Shown here: positions 26,793 to 36,090 of the stretch, one piece after another
How positions within the stretch are numbered: the first letter of the stretch is position 1
Layout of the letters: each line of letters begins with the position of its first letter
Source: an uncultured Marinifilum sp.
GTDB taxonomy: Bacteria; Bacteroidota; Bacteroidia; Bacteroidales; Marinifilaceae
Direction: 5' to 3'
Assembly: GCF_963677195.1 (NCBI RefSeq)
Contig: NZ_OY781918.1
Coordinates: forward strand, 918,923-982,922
DNA length: 64,000 nucleotides
The notes under the pieces: model-generated
What the model saw: only the letters and a program-made list of their open reading frames with translations
Told to the model about the DNA's origin: nothing
Databases searched by the model: none
Position numbers and translations under genes: made by a program

Positions 26793-27602
26793 TTATAGTT
26801 GTTCGTATCCTATTAGTTTTTCTTTTCGCATTGCTTCTTTTTCCATAGGAGATAACTTTTTATCACTTTTTAGAATGGGTTTTTCCCACGATCCGTACAT
26901 TGGATTAGGCAATACAATAAACTTTTCTCCAAATTTGTTTTTCATGGAGTCTACTTTCGAAAATCCATAATTTTCTGTTCGATCTTCCAGAAACTCATCA
27001 AAATCGCCAACATTATCGCCTGCAAAAATTAATATGTTATGTGTTTTATTTACAATATTTCTGCGTTCGGTTTTATTACTGGTATTTGTTTTAAGTAATA
27101 GGTGCTCTTTATTGGCATAAGGAAAACCTAGCATTTTTAAATTTTCAAGAGTTGTAGCTGTAGCAGATGTGTCGCGATTAGAAATATAAAAAGTTTCAAC
27201 TCCTTTCGAAGCGGCATATTTTAAAAATTCCAGCGAACCAGGTGTGGCTTGTGCTTTAGCTTTATCGGTCCATTCTTTCCAAGCTGCCGAAGTAAAAGTT
27301 TTTCCTGTTCTAATACAGTTGGTTTCAAAGGGGCTATTGTCTAAAACTGTTTCATCAATATCAACAACAACAGCTTTTGCTTTCGATTTATCGTTACAGT
27401 TTGCCAATTGTTTGTCTAAAGATAATTTGGCAAGATTAAAAGCTTGATAGTAAAGGGCTCTGCATTCCGAAGATCGTTGAAACCAAAGTGTCGACATTAC
27501 TATATGTTCGTTCGGATTTTGTGCATTAACTGGCGGTGTTTCATTATTCTGACAGGAAAATAAGCCTGTAGAAATTAATAATGCAATAAATATTTTTCTC
27601 AT
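26793..27602 (-). CDS. acid phosphatase lipoprotein, HAD class (5'-nucleotidase e(P4) family)
   Basis: 269 residues. Lipobox LFSC at the end of a short signal peptide. HAD-type catalytic motif VVDIDETVLDN near residues 79-89 supplies the aspartate nucleophile; ISNRDTS is motif II and GDNVGDFDEF the acidic motif III. The family, typified by Haemophilus e(P4), dephosphorylates nucleotides and other organic phosphates at the cell envelope so that nucleosides can be taken up. Monocistronic with its own terminator and divergent from the ECF sigma gene. Confidence 0.92.
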   Translation of the reverse strand: MRKIFIALLISTGLFSCQNNETPPVNAQNPNEHIVMSTLWFQRSSECRALYYQAFNLAKLSLDKQLANCNDKSKAKAVVVDIDETVLDNSPFETNCIRTGKTFTSAAWKEWTDKAKAQATPGSLEFLKYAASKGVETFYISNRDTSATATTLENLKMLGFPYANKEHLLLKTNTSNKTERRNIVNKTHNILIFAGDNVGDFDEFLEDRTENYGFSKVDSMKNKFGEKFIVLPNPMYGSWEKPILKSDKKLSPMEKEAMRKEKLIGYEQL

Positions 27603-27754
27603 TTCGGATAGTGTTATAAATTTAATATTTCTAATTGAAATACTTATTAATAATAGTTCGGAGTGGAGATAAAATGGAAATTAATTCGAAGATAATAAAA
27701 AATGCTTGTAACATTTCCTATTAGTAAATCGTCTTAGAAGCGAAATTGACCTAA

Positions 27755-28240
27755 ATGAATTCAGAACAGTATAACGAAAGTGTAGACTTATATGCCGATG
27801 GCATGTTTCGCTTTATTCTCAAAAACATTAAAAATGAGGATAAAGCGAGAGATATTATACAAGATAGTTTTGAAAAATTATGGCGAAATATCGAAAATGT
27901 AAATCATCAGAAAGTGAAATCGTATTTGTTTACTACAGCTTATCACACCATGATAGATTTGATAAGAAGAGAAAAACGAAAGGAAGATTTCGAGAATGTT
28001 GATGTTAAAATGTATTCACACTCTGATCAATACAGCGATGTAAAAGAAATTTTAGATGCTGCTCTTGAAAAATTATCAGACATTCAGCGTTCGGTGATAT
28101 TACTAAGAGATTACGAGGGATATTCTTATGCCGAAATAGCCAGCATAACAGATTTAACAGAATCGCAGGTGAAAGTATATATTTACCGGGCAAGAAAGCA
28201 TTTGAAACAATATATTGGCAGCGTAGAAACATTGGTATAG
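27755..28240 (+). CDS. ECF-type RNA polymerase sigma factor
   Basis: 161 residues with regions sigma-2 (YADGMFRFILKNIKNEDKAR, then DSFEKLWRNIE) and sigma-4 (LEKLSDIQRSVILLRDYEGY, then IASITDLTESQVKVYIYRAR). No other domain. The anti-sigma-like gene starts 5 bp after its stop, so the two are translationally linked. ECF factors redirect RNA polymerase in response to envelope signals; here the third gene encodes a barrel protein, suggesting envelope homeostasis. Confidence 0.93.
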   Translation: MNSEQYNESVDLYADGMFRFILKNIKNEDKARDIIQDSFEKLWRNIENVNHQKVKSYLFTTAYHTMIDLIRREKRKEDFENVDVKMYSHSDQYSDVKEILDAALEKLSDIQRSVILLRDYEGYSYAEIASITDLTESQVKVYIYRARKHLKQYIGSVETLV

Positions 28241-28245
28241 CAGAC

Positions 28246-29298
28246 ATGAGAGAAATTAATGTAAATAATTATGAAGAGTTCTTCCTCGATTTTATGGAAG
28301 GAAATCTGAGTACTTCAGAACTAACTGCTTTGGAGGAATTTCTCGAATTACATGCCGAATTAAAAGAAGAGTTTGAAGAAATTAGCTGTATTCATCTGCA
28401 AGCAGAAACTGTATCTATTAATAAATCACAGATTAAGGAAATTCCATTTCGTACTGATTTTGATCATTTTTGTATAGCTAAATTAGAAGGCGATTTAGGT
28501 GCTAAGGAGGAAGAAAGTTTCGATAAATTTCTTAGCAATAAAGAATTAAGTCTGGCACAGTTTAAACAGTACGAAAAAACAAAACTTAAAGCCGATTTAA
28601 CTCTCATATATCCTGAAAAAGAAAAGCTAAAAAAACGTAGAATTTTACCTTATTGGCTGTTTACTACGGCAGGAATTGCTGCCTCAGTTTTATTATTGAT
28701 TTCAATTTTTAATATATCAGATAATAATGATTTTTCAACTAGTAAAAACTCTATAGTCGACAGCTCGAAAAAAAGTGTTGAGGTAGTGGATATAAATGAG
28801 TTGAAGGAACAAACAAAAATAAAAGTTGCTGCTAATATTGAAGCAAAAAATATCCCTGTAAAGAAAGTAAGAGTAGTACCTATCGTAAAAAACCAAACAA
28901 TTAGTAATAAAGGCTTTAATGATGTAAAATATTCTAAAAATAATATTACTGATAAGGAAGAGTTTGTAAAAGTTAGCCTTCCAGAATTTTCTACTCAAGC
29001 GAAATTTAAATTAATTGCAAATCAGCATTACGATTTGAATATAAAATCACCTGAACCCCAAAAAGTAAACAATAAACCATCAAACAGTGGATTATCACAT
29101 TTGGGAATGACTTGGACATCGAGTGTGCCAAAAAAGAAAAAATCATTATTGTATGCTCTTGCTAAAAAGGGAGTTGATAAACTCGGAATAATTGCAGGAA
29201 AAAACTTACAGCTCGAAAAAAAATACGATTCAAAAACCGAAAAAACCCGATTAAATTTTAATTCTCCAGGTATAGGATTCTCAAAAACTGTAAAATAA
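28246..29298 (+). CDS. putative membrane anti-sigma factor
   Basis: 350 residues. The cytoplasmic N-terminus has two acidic helical repeats (YEEFFLDFMEGNLSTSE at about 9-25 and FCIAKLEGDLGAKEEESFDK at about 75-94) like those of Bacteroidota anti-sigma proteins; no ZAS zinc motif (HxxxCxxC) is seen. One membrane helix spans about 134-155 (LPYWLFTTAGIAASVLLLISIF region). The periplasmic tail is Lys-rich and low in complexity, ending in a conserved-looking segment KKGVDKLGIIAGKNLQLE. Position directly after the ECF gene is the main evidence for the role. Confidence 0.75.
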   Translation: MREINVNNYEEFFLDFMEGNLSTSELTALEEFLELHAELKEEFEEISCIHLQAETVSINKSQIKEIPFRTDFDHFCIAKLEGDLGAKEEESFDKFLSNKELSLAQFKQYEKTKLKADLTLIYPEKEKLKKRRILPYWLFTTAGIAASVLLLISIFNISDNNDFSTSKNSIVDSSKKSVEVVDINELKEQTKIKVAANIEAKNIPVKKVRVVPIVKNQTISNKGFNDVKYSKNNITDKEEFVKVSLPEFSTQAKFKLIANQHYDLNIKSPEPQKVNNKPSNSGLSHLGMTWTSSVPKKKKSLLYALAKKGVDKLGIIAGKNLQLEKKYDSKTEKTRLNFNSPGIGFSKTVK

Positions 29299-29363
29299 TT
29301 TATTGGCTGTAACTATTTAGTCAACACTTCGTCCTATTACCACAACACAGAAAAATTGATACT

Positions 29364-30440
29364 ATGAAAAGATTATTTATAATTAGTTTAGCTATTTCCC
29401 TTTGTTCTGGAACTTTTGCTCAAAATTCGACAGATACTTTAAAAAACGATACCATTAAAAAGAAGATTATTGTAAAAGATAGTTGGTCGAATAAAAAAGA
29501 GAAGAAGCATTTTGAGAAAAAACAATCAGAAAATCAGAATATATTTATTCGTAAAGAGGAACAAGATACCGTAAAGGTTGAGTTTATGAATAAAGATTTG
29601 ATTAAAGCTGTTGAAGATGGAAACGGAGCTAAAGTAAAGGTCGGAAAAATTGGAAAATTTGCTTACAAAGAAGATAGAGATACCACAAAAATAAGGTTGG
29701 GAGGAAAGCAAATTAATATTATTGATGGCTGGAATGGAACTAGAATAAAAATTCAAAAAGTGCATCCATGGGATCCAAATCAGGATGAGTTTTTTGTAGA
29801 GAAAGAGCCCGAATTTAGAGGACATTGGGCAGGATTTGAAATGGGAATAAATGCTTTCACTAACGAAGATTATACTGGATACCCAAACGATTTTATGGAA
29901 CTTGATGTGATAAAATCAATTGCAGTAAATTTAAATTTCCTTCAGTACGATATTAGTTTACAGAAAAATAGAAATACAATTGGTTTGCTTACAGGTATGG
30001 GTTTAGAATGGAACAATTACCGATTCGATAATGACATAACGCTAGCAAAAGAGGGTGGACAAATTATTCCTGTAGATTTACAAACAGCATACCCCGATTG
30101 GAATATTAAAAAGACCAAACTCACTTCTCTTTATCTTACTGTTCCTTTACTATTGGAATTTCAAATTCCTGTTAAATATAATCAAAGAAGAGTACACCTT
30201 TCGGCGGGTCTTGTTGGAGGATTACGACTTGGAACACATACTAAAATTAAACACAGTGGAAATAAAGATAAAGATCACGACGATTTTAACCTTAAAGCTT
30301 TTCGTTATTCGGCACAAGCACGTATTGGCTATCGTTCCTTAAACCTTTTTGCAAGCTACGGATTAACTGAATTGTTCGAAAGCAATAAAGGTCCGGAATT
30401 AACGCCATTTACAGTTGGCATAACTTTAATTACGTTTTAA
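29364..30440 (+). CDS. outer-membrane beta-barrel family protein
   Basis: 358 residues. Signal peptide (MKRLFIISLAISLCSGTFAQ). Residues 20-130 are charged and repetitive (pattern KVKVGKIGKF / TKIRLGGKQI / TRIKIQKVHPW), then a C-terminal barrel of about 220 residues built of amphipathic strands (GHWAGFEMGINAF, LYLTVPLLLEFQIPVKYNQR, LSAGLVGGLRLG, FASYGLTELF) and ending TPFTVGITLITF, with a terminal aromatic. It resembles PorT/OmpA-like barrels encoded with ECF sigma and anti-sigma genes. 65 bp separate it from the anti-sigma gene; a terminator follows. Confidence 0.8.
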   Translation: MKRLFIISLAISLCSGTFAQNSTDTLKNDTIKKKIIVKDSWSNKKEKKHFEKKQSENQNIFIRKEEQDTVKVEFMNKDLIKAVEDGNGAKVKVGKIGKFAYKEDRDTTKIRLGGKQINIIDGWNGTRIKIQKVHPWDPNQDEFFVEKEPEFRGHWAGFEMGINAFTNEDYTGYPNDFMELDVIKSIAVNLNFLQYDISLQKNRNTIGLLTGMGLEWNNYRFDNDITLAKEGGQIIPVDLQTAYPDWNIKKTKLTSLYLTVPLLLEFQIPVKYNQRRVHLSAGLVGGLRLGTHTKIKHSGNKDKDHDDFNLKAFRYSAQARIGYRSLNLFASYGLTELFESNKGPELTPFTVGITLITF

Positions 30441-30465
30441 AATAAATTAACAAACTTATTGTAAG

Positions 30466-30502
30466 GCTGCTTGCTGACTTTGTGTTACAGGCAGCTTTTT
30501 TT
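30466..30502 (+). terminator. terminator after sigma/anti-sigma/barrel operon
   Basis: GCTGCTTG (30466-30473) and CAGGCAGC (30488-30495) pair with one G-T and are followed by seven Ts. Confidence 0.75.
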
Positions 30503-30562
30503 ATCATTTTTACTGCAAAATAGATTCTTGCTATATCTAGCATAAAATTGTATATTAGGGGC

Positions 30563-32557
30563 ATGAATAAAAAGCCCCTAACATTATTTATTCTAATTTG
30601 CATAAGCCTTGTTTTACCTGTAAAAGCAGAGTATCAGACAAGTCTCGATAGTCTGAATAAACGATTTGGAATTACATCTGGACAGGAGAAATTAGAGACG
30701 CTTCTTGAGATGAGTAAGGTCTATTGGAATATCGATCCGGTAGAAGGTATAGAATTGGCTAAACATGCTTTAGGAACCGCACAATCGCTGGAAAGCGAGA
30801 AGGAAATAGCAAAAGCAATGTACTATTTGGGAGTTGCTTATTATGTAGATAATCAGCTTGATAATTCTCTTGATTATTTGCTTAAAGCTCATCGTTTTTC
30901 ACAGGTTCACAATTATAAAAAGCAAACAGCAGATATTAGTCGTTATTTGGCTACCGTATATTTCGAGACTGATAAGCTCGATAAAGCTTATACTCATACT
31001 ATTCAGGCTCTGGACTTTTATAATAAACAGAATGACGAATTAGAAATTGCTATGTGTAACAATCTATTAGGATTGTACTATAAGCAAATGGGACAATACA
31101 ATAAGGCTGTTGAGTATTATGAAAATAGCCTGAATTTAGGGCGTAAAATTTCAAAGAAATCTTTAATTGGTGCAATACTTAACGATATGGGAAGTATGTA
31201 TGCCGAAATTGGGGATACATTAAAAGCTATCAGTATTTATAATGAAGCATTTTCCTATCATAAATCGAATGGACCAAATTTTAAAAGTGGTGCTTTCGAA
31301 TTGGATTTAGCAGACTTATATGTTCAGAATGGAAAGCTGAAAAAAGCAAAAATACACTTAACCCAAGGTGGTGTAATTGCTCGAAATCTTAACTCTAATA
31401 GATTGTTAAGGGATTATTATAAAGTATTAGCTAATTTCGAAATTAGAAGCGGAAATTCTAAAAAAGCTGTTATGGCTTTCCAAAAATTACAAGCCTATCA
31501 GGATTCCGTTTCAAGTTGGCAACTGAGAAACAAAATCGATGAGCTGGATTTGCATCATACAATGAGTATTTCAAATCAGGAAAATGAATTGTTACGCAAG
31601 CAAAACCAAAGTCAGCAACTTAATTTTACCCGTCAATACATAGTAGGATTATTAGTTCTTTTGGTGCTTTTACTTGTTATTTTTTTACTTACAATAAGGT
31701 ATCGAAATAATTTGAAGGATAATGAGTTATTGTATCTTAAAAATAGTTTAGTTCATCAGCATCAGGAAGAATTAATGGATGCCGTAAAGCGAATTAAAGT
31801 AAGTGAAGATAAATTGAGGGTAGCAAATAATACCAAGGATAAAATGTTTTCTTTAATTGCTCACGATTTAAGAGGTGCAATTGGAAATGTAAGTAATGGC
31901 TTAAGAATGTATCTTGGCGAGGAGGATTTAAATCTTTCCGAGAACGATAAGGAAGAGTTTCTTCAAGCTTTATTTAACTCATCCGAGAGTGCTTATGAAT
32001 TAATGGAAAACTTGCTCTTTTGGGCTAAAAATCAAACGTCTACTTTATCGGCAAACAAACAGACGATTGATGCCAGTTCACTTATAAATTCTAATATTGG
32101 TTTGTATACCGATTTGGCTAAAATTAAATCAATAAACCTGTTTAGTTCTAAAAATCCTAATGTTGAGGTTTTTGCAGATTGGAATATGGTTAATACAGTT
32201 CTCAGAAATCTAATTTCTAATGCGATAAAATTCACCAATAAAAATGGGAATATTGAAGTTAGATCGGAGATTGGACAGTATTTTGTTAAAATTTCGGTTA
32301 TTGATGATGGAATTGGAATGATGCCTGAGCAAATTGAAAATATCTACGACGGAAAAACTACAGATGGAACAGCTGCCGAAAAAGGAACCGGTTTAGGTTT
32401 GATGCTGTGTCGTGATTTTTTAATTAAAAATCAGGGTAAAATGATGGTCGAAAGTGAGATAGATAAGGGAAGTGTTTTTTCGTTTATTATTCCAAAACGC
32501 CCAATGAGCCACGAAAAATATTTGGAATTAGTAGAAAAAGAAACAATTATTTCTTGA
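30563..32557 (+). CDS. TPR-repeat transmembrane sensor histidine kinase (orphan)
   Basis: 664 residues from ATG 30563, which gives a clean signal peptide (MNKKPLTLFILICISLVLPV); a TTG five codons upstream is less likely. The periplasmic part (about 35-350) holds several TPR units (for example AMYYLGVAYYVDNQLDNSL and NNLLGLYYKQMGQYNKAVEY). One membrane helix (VGLLVLLVLLLVIFLLTI), a coiled coil, HisKA with H434 (LIAHDLRGAIGN), and HATPase (NLISNAIKFTNKNG, DDGIGM, GTGLGLMLCRDF). It shares its plan with the TPR/LuxR protein at 6.9 kb but outputs by phosphorylation. No response regulator is adjacent. Confidence 0.92.
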   Translation: MNKKPLTLFILICISLVLPVKAEYQTSLDSLNKRFGITSGQEKLETLLEMSKVYWNIDPVEGIELAKHALGTAQSLESEKEIAKAMYYLGVAYYVDNQLDNSLDYLLKAHRFSQVHNYKKQTADISRYLATVYFETDKLDKAYTHTIQALDFYNKQNDELEIAMCNNLLGLYYKQMGQYNKAVEYYENSLNLGRKISKKSLIGAILNDMGSMYAEIGDTLKAISIYNEAFSYHKSNGPNFKSGAFELDLADLYVQNGKLKKAKIHLTQGGVIARNLNSNRLLRDYYKVLANFEIRSGNSKKAVMAFQKLQAYQDSVSSWQLRNKIDELDLHHTMSISNQENELLRKQNQSQQLNFTRQYIVGLLVLLVLLLVIFLLTIRYRNNLKDNELLYLKNSLVHQHQEELMDAVKRIKVSEDKLRVANNTKDKMFSLIAHDLRGAIGNVSNGLRMYLGEEDLNLSENDKEEFLQALFNSSESAYELMENLLFWAKNQTSTLSANKQTIDASSLINSNIGLYTDLAKIKSINLFSSKNPNVEVFADWNMVNTVLRNLISNAIKFTNKNGNIEVRSEIGQYFVKISVIDDGIGMMPEQIENIYDGKTTDGTAAEKGTGLGLMLCRDFLIKNQGKMMVESEIDKGSVFSFIIPKRPMSHEKYLELVEKETIIS

Positions 32558-32615
32558 CAAATAGTTAAATTTAGTGCTGATAATACACAATTGCTTAAAC
32601 TAAATTTAAATACCA

Positions 32616-33326
32616 ATGAGATTATTACTAATCAGTAATTCAACTAATCCTGGTGAAGAATATCTGGATTATCCAAAAAACAATATCAAAGAATTTCTTG
32701 GAGAAAAACCGGTAAAAGCACTTTTTATTCCCTATGCTGGAGTAACTGTTTCTTTCGACGATTACGAAGCAAAAGTAAAAGCCCGTTTTAACGAAGTAGG
32801 ACACGATGTAATTTCTATCCACCATTTCGATAATCCTGTTAAAGCAGTAGAGGAGGCCCAAGCTATTGTTGTTGGAGGAGGTAGTACATGGAATTTGCTG
32901 CATTTAATTCACAAGTATAATTTAACCGAACCAATTCGCAATAAGGTAATAAACGAAAAAGCACCATACATTGGCTGGAGCGCCGGATCTAATCTTACTT
33001 GTCCAACAATAAAAACAACTAACGATATGCCAATTATCGATCCATTAGGATTCGATGCATTAAACCTAATTCCTTTTCAAATTAATCCTCATTATCTGGA
33101 TAAAAATCCAGCAGGACATGGGGGCGAAACACGCGAAGATAGAATTAACGAGTTTATGGTAGTAAACCCAGATATATATATTGCAGGTTTGCGAGAATCA
33201 ACTATGTTTTTGGTCGAAAATGGTAGCATTAAATTAATTGGAGATAGAAATTGCAGGATATTTAAAAATGGTATTGATGCCTATGAATTAGGTGTAAACG
33301 ATGATTTTAATTTCCTTTTAAAATAA
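32616..33326 (+). CDS. pepE: dipeptidase E (peptidase S51)
   Basis: 236 residues, matching PepE. It hydrolyses dipeptides with N-terminal aspartate. Nucleophile S122 lies in the elbow YIGWSAGSNLTCPTI; the glycine-rich AIVVGGGSTWNLLHL and the C-terminal GLRESTMFLVENG are family features. Cytoplasmic, no signal peptide. It is single, 58 bp downstream of the TPR kinase and convergent with the exonuclease gene across a bidirectional terminator. Cyanophycinase is a relative but lacks this length and motif set. Confidence 0.94.
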   Translation: MRLLLISNSTNPGEEYLDYPKNNIKEFLGEKPVKALFIPYAGVTVSFDDYEAKVKARFNEVGHDVISIHHFDNPVKAVEEAQAIVVGGGSTWNLLHLIHKYNLTEPIRNKVINEKAPYIGWSAGSNLTCPTIKTTNDMPIIDPLGFDALNLIPFQINPHYLDKNPAGHGGETREDRINEFMVVNPDIYIAGLRESTMFLVENGSIKLIGDRNCRIFKNGIDAYELGVNDDFNFLLK

Positions 33327-33337
33327 GATTTTTAGCA

Positions 33338-33375
33338 CAAAAAAGGCGGTTGAAAATAGAATCAACCGCTTTTTT
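33338..33375. terminator. bidirectional terminator between pepE and exoA
   Basis: AAAAGGCGGTTGA (33341-33353) pairs with TCAACCGCTTTTTT (33362-33375) including one G-T; A and T runs on both sides. Confidence 0.85.
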
Positions 33376-33380
33376 GTATT

Positions 33381-34148
33381 TTAAAAATCTACTTCAACCA
33401 CTATTGGGCAATGATCGGAATGAACCACATCTGCAAGAATTGAAGCCCCTTTAAGCTTGTCTCGCATCGGTTCGCTAACCATATGGTAATCGATTCGCCA
33501 GCCAAGATTTTTACCTCTGGAACCAGCTCTGTAACTCCACCAACTATATTTATCGGGCGATTGATCGAAAACACGGAAGGTATCAATAAAACCACTATCC
33601 AAAAATTGGCTTACCCATTCGCGCTCTTCGGGAAGAAAACCAGAGACATTTTTCTTTTTTTCTGGTCTGCTAATATCAATTGGTTTGTGGCAAATGTTAA
33701 AATCGCCTCCAATTATCAAATTTGGGCGTTCAATTTTTAGTTCGTTAATATAGTTCTGGAAATAGGCCAGCCATTCCATTTTATAATCCTGGCGAGGTCC
33801 GCCCGTTGTTCCCGAAGGATGATAAGTGCTAAAAACAGAAATGTCTCCAAAATCGGCTCTAATGGCTCTTCCTTCCACATCGTATTTTGAATTATCAATT
33901 CCCGTAACAATGGCATCTGGTTTTTCTTTTGTTAGAATACCAACACCGCTGTATCCTTTTTTTTCAGCAGAAAACCAGTAGCAGTGATAGCCCAGTTCTT
34001 CGAACAAGTTAGATTCTATCTGCTCTGGCTGAGCTTTGGTTTCCTGAATTAAAAGAATATCCGGATTTTCTTGTTTTAGCCAGCCAATAATATCTTTATT
34101 TATGGCTGCCCTTATTCCGTTTACATTATAGCTTATAATTTTTTTCAT
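33381..34148 (-). CDS. xth: exodeoxyribonuclease III / AP endonuclease
   Basis: 255 residues, full length for the ExoIII family. It cuts 5' of abasic sites and trims 3' blocked ends in base-excision repair. All active-site motifs are seen: SYNVNGIRAA (Asn), LLIQETKA (Glu), FSTYHPSG (Tyr/His), IIGGDFNICH (Asp/Asn), and the C-terminal VHSDHCPIVVEV (Asp-His pair). The RIDYH loop for DNA binding is present. Divergent from rsgA. Confidence 0.95.
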   Translation of the reverse strand: MKKIISYNVNGIRAAINKDIIGWLKQENPDILLIQETKAQPEQIESNLFEELGYHCYWFSAEKKGYSGVGILTKEKPDAIVTGIDNSKYDVEGRAIRADFGDISVFSTYHPSGTTGGPRQDYKMEWLAYFQNYINELKIERPNLIIGGDFNICHKPIDISRPEKKKNVSGFLPEEREWVSQFLDSGFIDTFRVFDQSPDKYSWWSYRAGSRGKNLGWRIDYHMVSEPMRDKLKGASILADVVHSDHCPIVVEVDF

Positions 34149-34267
34149 ATTTGTTATTTTGAAAGATTAAAGATAATAATCTATGGCAAATTGTACCGAT
34201 ATTTATCAAATACTAACTTGCAAAAATCTTTAAGTCTATATACTGACGATAATTCCTAAGAATCAAC

Positions 34268-34275
34268 TATTTTTG
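34268..34275 (+). promoter_or_regulatory. possible -7 element of rsgA
   Basis: TATTTTTG fits TAnnTTTG, 20 bp upstream of the TTG start; the -33 region shows only CTG instead of TTG, so support is partial. Confidence 0.4.
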
Positions 34276-34295
34276 TAAAAAAAAATAACGCGACA

Positions 34296-35222
34296 TTGAA
34301 AGAAGGACTAGTAATTAAATCAACGGGAAGTTGGTATACAGTGAAAACCAACGATGGAGAAATTCACAATTGCCGTATTAAAGGGCGATTTAGAATGGAT
34401 GGAATACGAACGACAAATCCGGTTGCTGTTGGCGATATGGTAGATTTTGAGGAGGATAAAGAGTCGAAAGTAATTGTTAAAATTCATGATCGAAAGAATT
34501 ACATCATCCGAAAATCATCAAATTTATCTAAACACAGCCAAATTATAGCTTCTAACGTCGATCAGGCTTTTTTGATTGTAACCGTTAATTATCCACTTAC
34601 AACAACAACCTTTATCGATCGATTTTTAGCCGCTGCCGAAGCATACCGAATTCCTGTTCGACTAATTTTTAATAAAATTGACAGATATCGACCCAATGAT
34701 AAAGCTCGCTTAGATGAATTAAAGGGTATTTATGAAAAAATTGGTTATAAATGCTTCGAGATTTCTGCAAAAAACGGCACTCATCTTGATATAATTCGTG
34801 AAGCTTTACAAGGAAAAATAAATCTTTTATCTGGTCATTCGGGAGTAGGAAAGTCAACCTTAATAAATGCTATACAACCAGGATTAGATTTGAAAACAGG
34901 AGAAATATCCGAAGCTCATTCGCAGGGAAAACATACTACTACTTTTTCGGAAATGTTCGAGTTAGATTTTGAAGGATATATTATAGATACCCCTGGAATT
35001 AGAGGTTTTGGAACTATTGATATGGAAAAAGAAGAAATGTCGCATTTTTTTCCTGAAATTTTCAAAACATCAGAACAATGCCAGTTTAATAATTGCAGTC
35101 ATATTCATGAACCCAAGTGTGCTGTAAAGAAAGCAGTTGAAGTTGGTGATATTAGTATTACCCGATACGAAAGTTATTTGGGAATGGTAATGGAAGATGA
35201 GGACAATAAATACCGCATATAA
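34296..35222 (+). CDS. rsgA: small ribosomal subunit biogenesis GTPase RsgA
   Basis: 308 residues, starting at TTG 34296; the next Met (residue 34) would delete half the OB fold, so TTG is the real start. RsgA is a circularly permuted GTPase that checks late 30S maturation. Order: OB fold (GLVIKSTGSWYTVKTNDG), G4 NKID at 126-129, G5-like SAK, G1 GHSGVGKST at 180-188, G3 DTPG at 231-234, and a C-terminal zinc site C262/C267/H269/C275. Followed after 25 bp by the AIM24-like gene, probably co-transcribed. Confidence 0.96.
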   Translation: MKEGLVIKSTGSWYTVKTNDGEIHNCRIKGRFRMDGIRTTNPVAVGDMVDFEEDKESKVIVKIHDRKNYIIRKSSNLSKHSQIIASNVDQAFLIVTVNYPLTTTTFIDRFLAAAEAYRIPVRLIFNKIDRYRPNDKARLDELKGIYEKIGYKCFEISAKNGTHLDIIREALQGKINLLSGHSGVGKSTLINAIQPGLDLKTGEISEAHSQGKHTTTFSEMFELDFEGYIIDTPGIRGFGTIDMEKEEMSHFFPEIFKTSEQCQFNNCSHIHEPKCAVKKAVEVGDISITRYESYLGMVMEDEDNKYRI

Positions 35223-35247
35223 AAATTGTGAATTATAATTTAATTGT

Positions 35248-36015
35248 ATGAGATCACACGAAGTAGATTATAAAATTATTGGCAATGATATTCAATTGGT
35301 AGAAGTAGAGTTAGATCCTAACGAAACTGTAATTGCCGAAGCAGGAGCAATGGCTTACATGGAAGAAGGTATCGAATTTGAAACCAAAATGGGCGATGGG
35401 TCGGAACCCGAAAAGGGATTATTCGGAAAATTATTATCTGCAGGTTCTCGATTAATAACCGGCGAATCAATTTTTCTTACTCATTTCACTCATCGTGGAT
35501 ATGGAAAATCTAAAGTTGCATTTGCGGCTCCTTATCCTGGAACAATTATGCCTGTTGATTTGCAAAAAACAGGGGGTTCGTTAATTGTTCAGAAAGATGG
35601 TTTTTTGTGTGCAGCATTGGGAACAAAAGTAAGTATCACATTTAATCAGAAAATTGGATCGGCATTGTTTGGTGGAGAAGGCTTTATTTTGCAAAAACTG
35701 GAAGGCGATGGAATGGCTTTTGTTCATGCTGGAGGAACTATCATCGAAAAAAAATTAAACAATCAGAAACTTAGAGTCGATACCGGATGTGTTGTTGCTT
35801 TTGAGGAAGGTGTAGAGTTTTCGGTTGAGAAGGCTGGCGGTTTAAAATCTATGGTTTTTGGAGGCGAAGGTTTGTTCTTAGCTACTCTTAAGGGAACAGG
35901 AAAAGTTTGGTTGCAATCTATGCCAATCCGAAAATTAATAAAGGCAATTGCACCTCGAAGCGAAAACAGAGGAAAAGGCTCCAGCTCTATTCTTGGTGAA
36001 TTACTCGAAGATTAA
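35248..36015 (+). CDS. AIM24 / TIGR00266 family protein
   Basis: 255 residues. Glycine-rich beta-helical repeats are evident: [75 protein letters not shown]. This family is widespread in bacteria and related to mitochondrial AIM24; function is not established. No signal peptide, so cytoplasmic. A terminator ends the rsgA-AIM24 unit. Confidence 0.88.
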   Translation: MRSHEVDYKIIGNDIQLVEVELDPNETVIAEAGAMAYMEEGIEFETKMGDGSEPEKGLFGKLLSAGSRLITGESIFLTHFTHRGYGKSKVAFAAPYPGTIMPVDLQKTGGSLIVQKDGFLCAALGTKVSITFNQKIGSALFGGEGFILQKLEGDGMAFVHAGGTIIEKKLNNQKLRVDTGCVVAFEEGVEFSVEKAGGLKSMVFGGEGLFLATLKGTGKVWLQSMPIRKLIKAIAPRSENRGKGSSSILGELLED

Positions 36016-36029
36016 AAAATAATATTTCC

Positions 36030-36056
36030 AGCACGTAATTTATTACGTGCTTTTTT
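36030..36056 (+). terminator. terminator after AIM24-like gene
   Basis: AGCACGTAAT (36030-36039) and ATTACGTGCT (36042-36051) form a near-perfect stem followed by a T run. Confidence 0.85.
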
Positions 36057-36090
36057 CTTACTAATATTTATAATATTACAATAATAAAAT

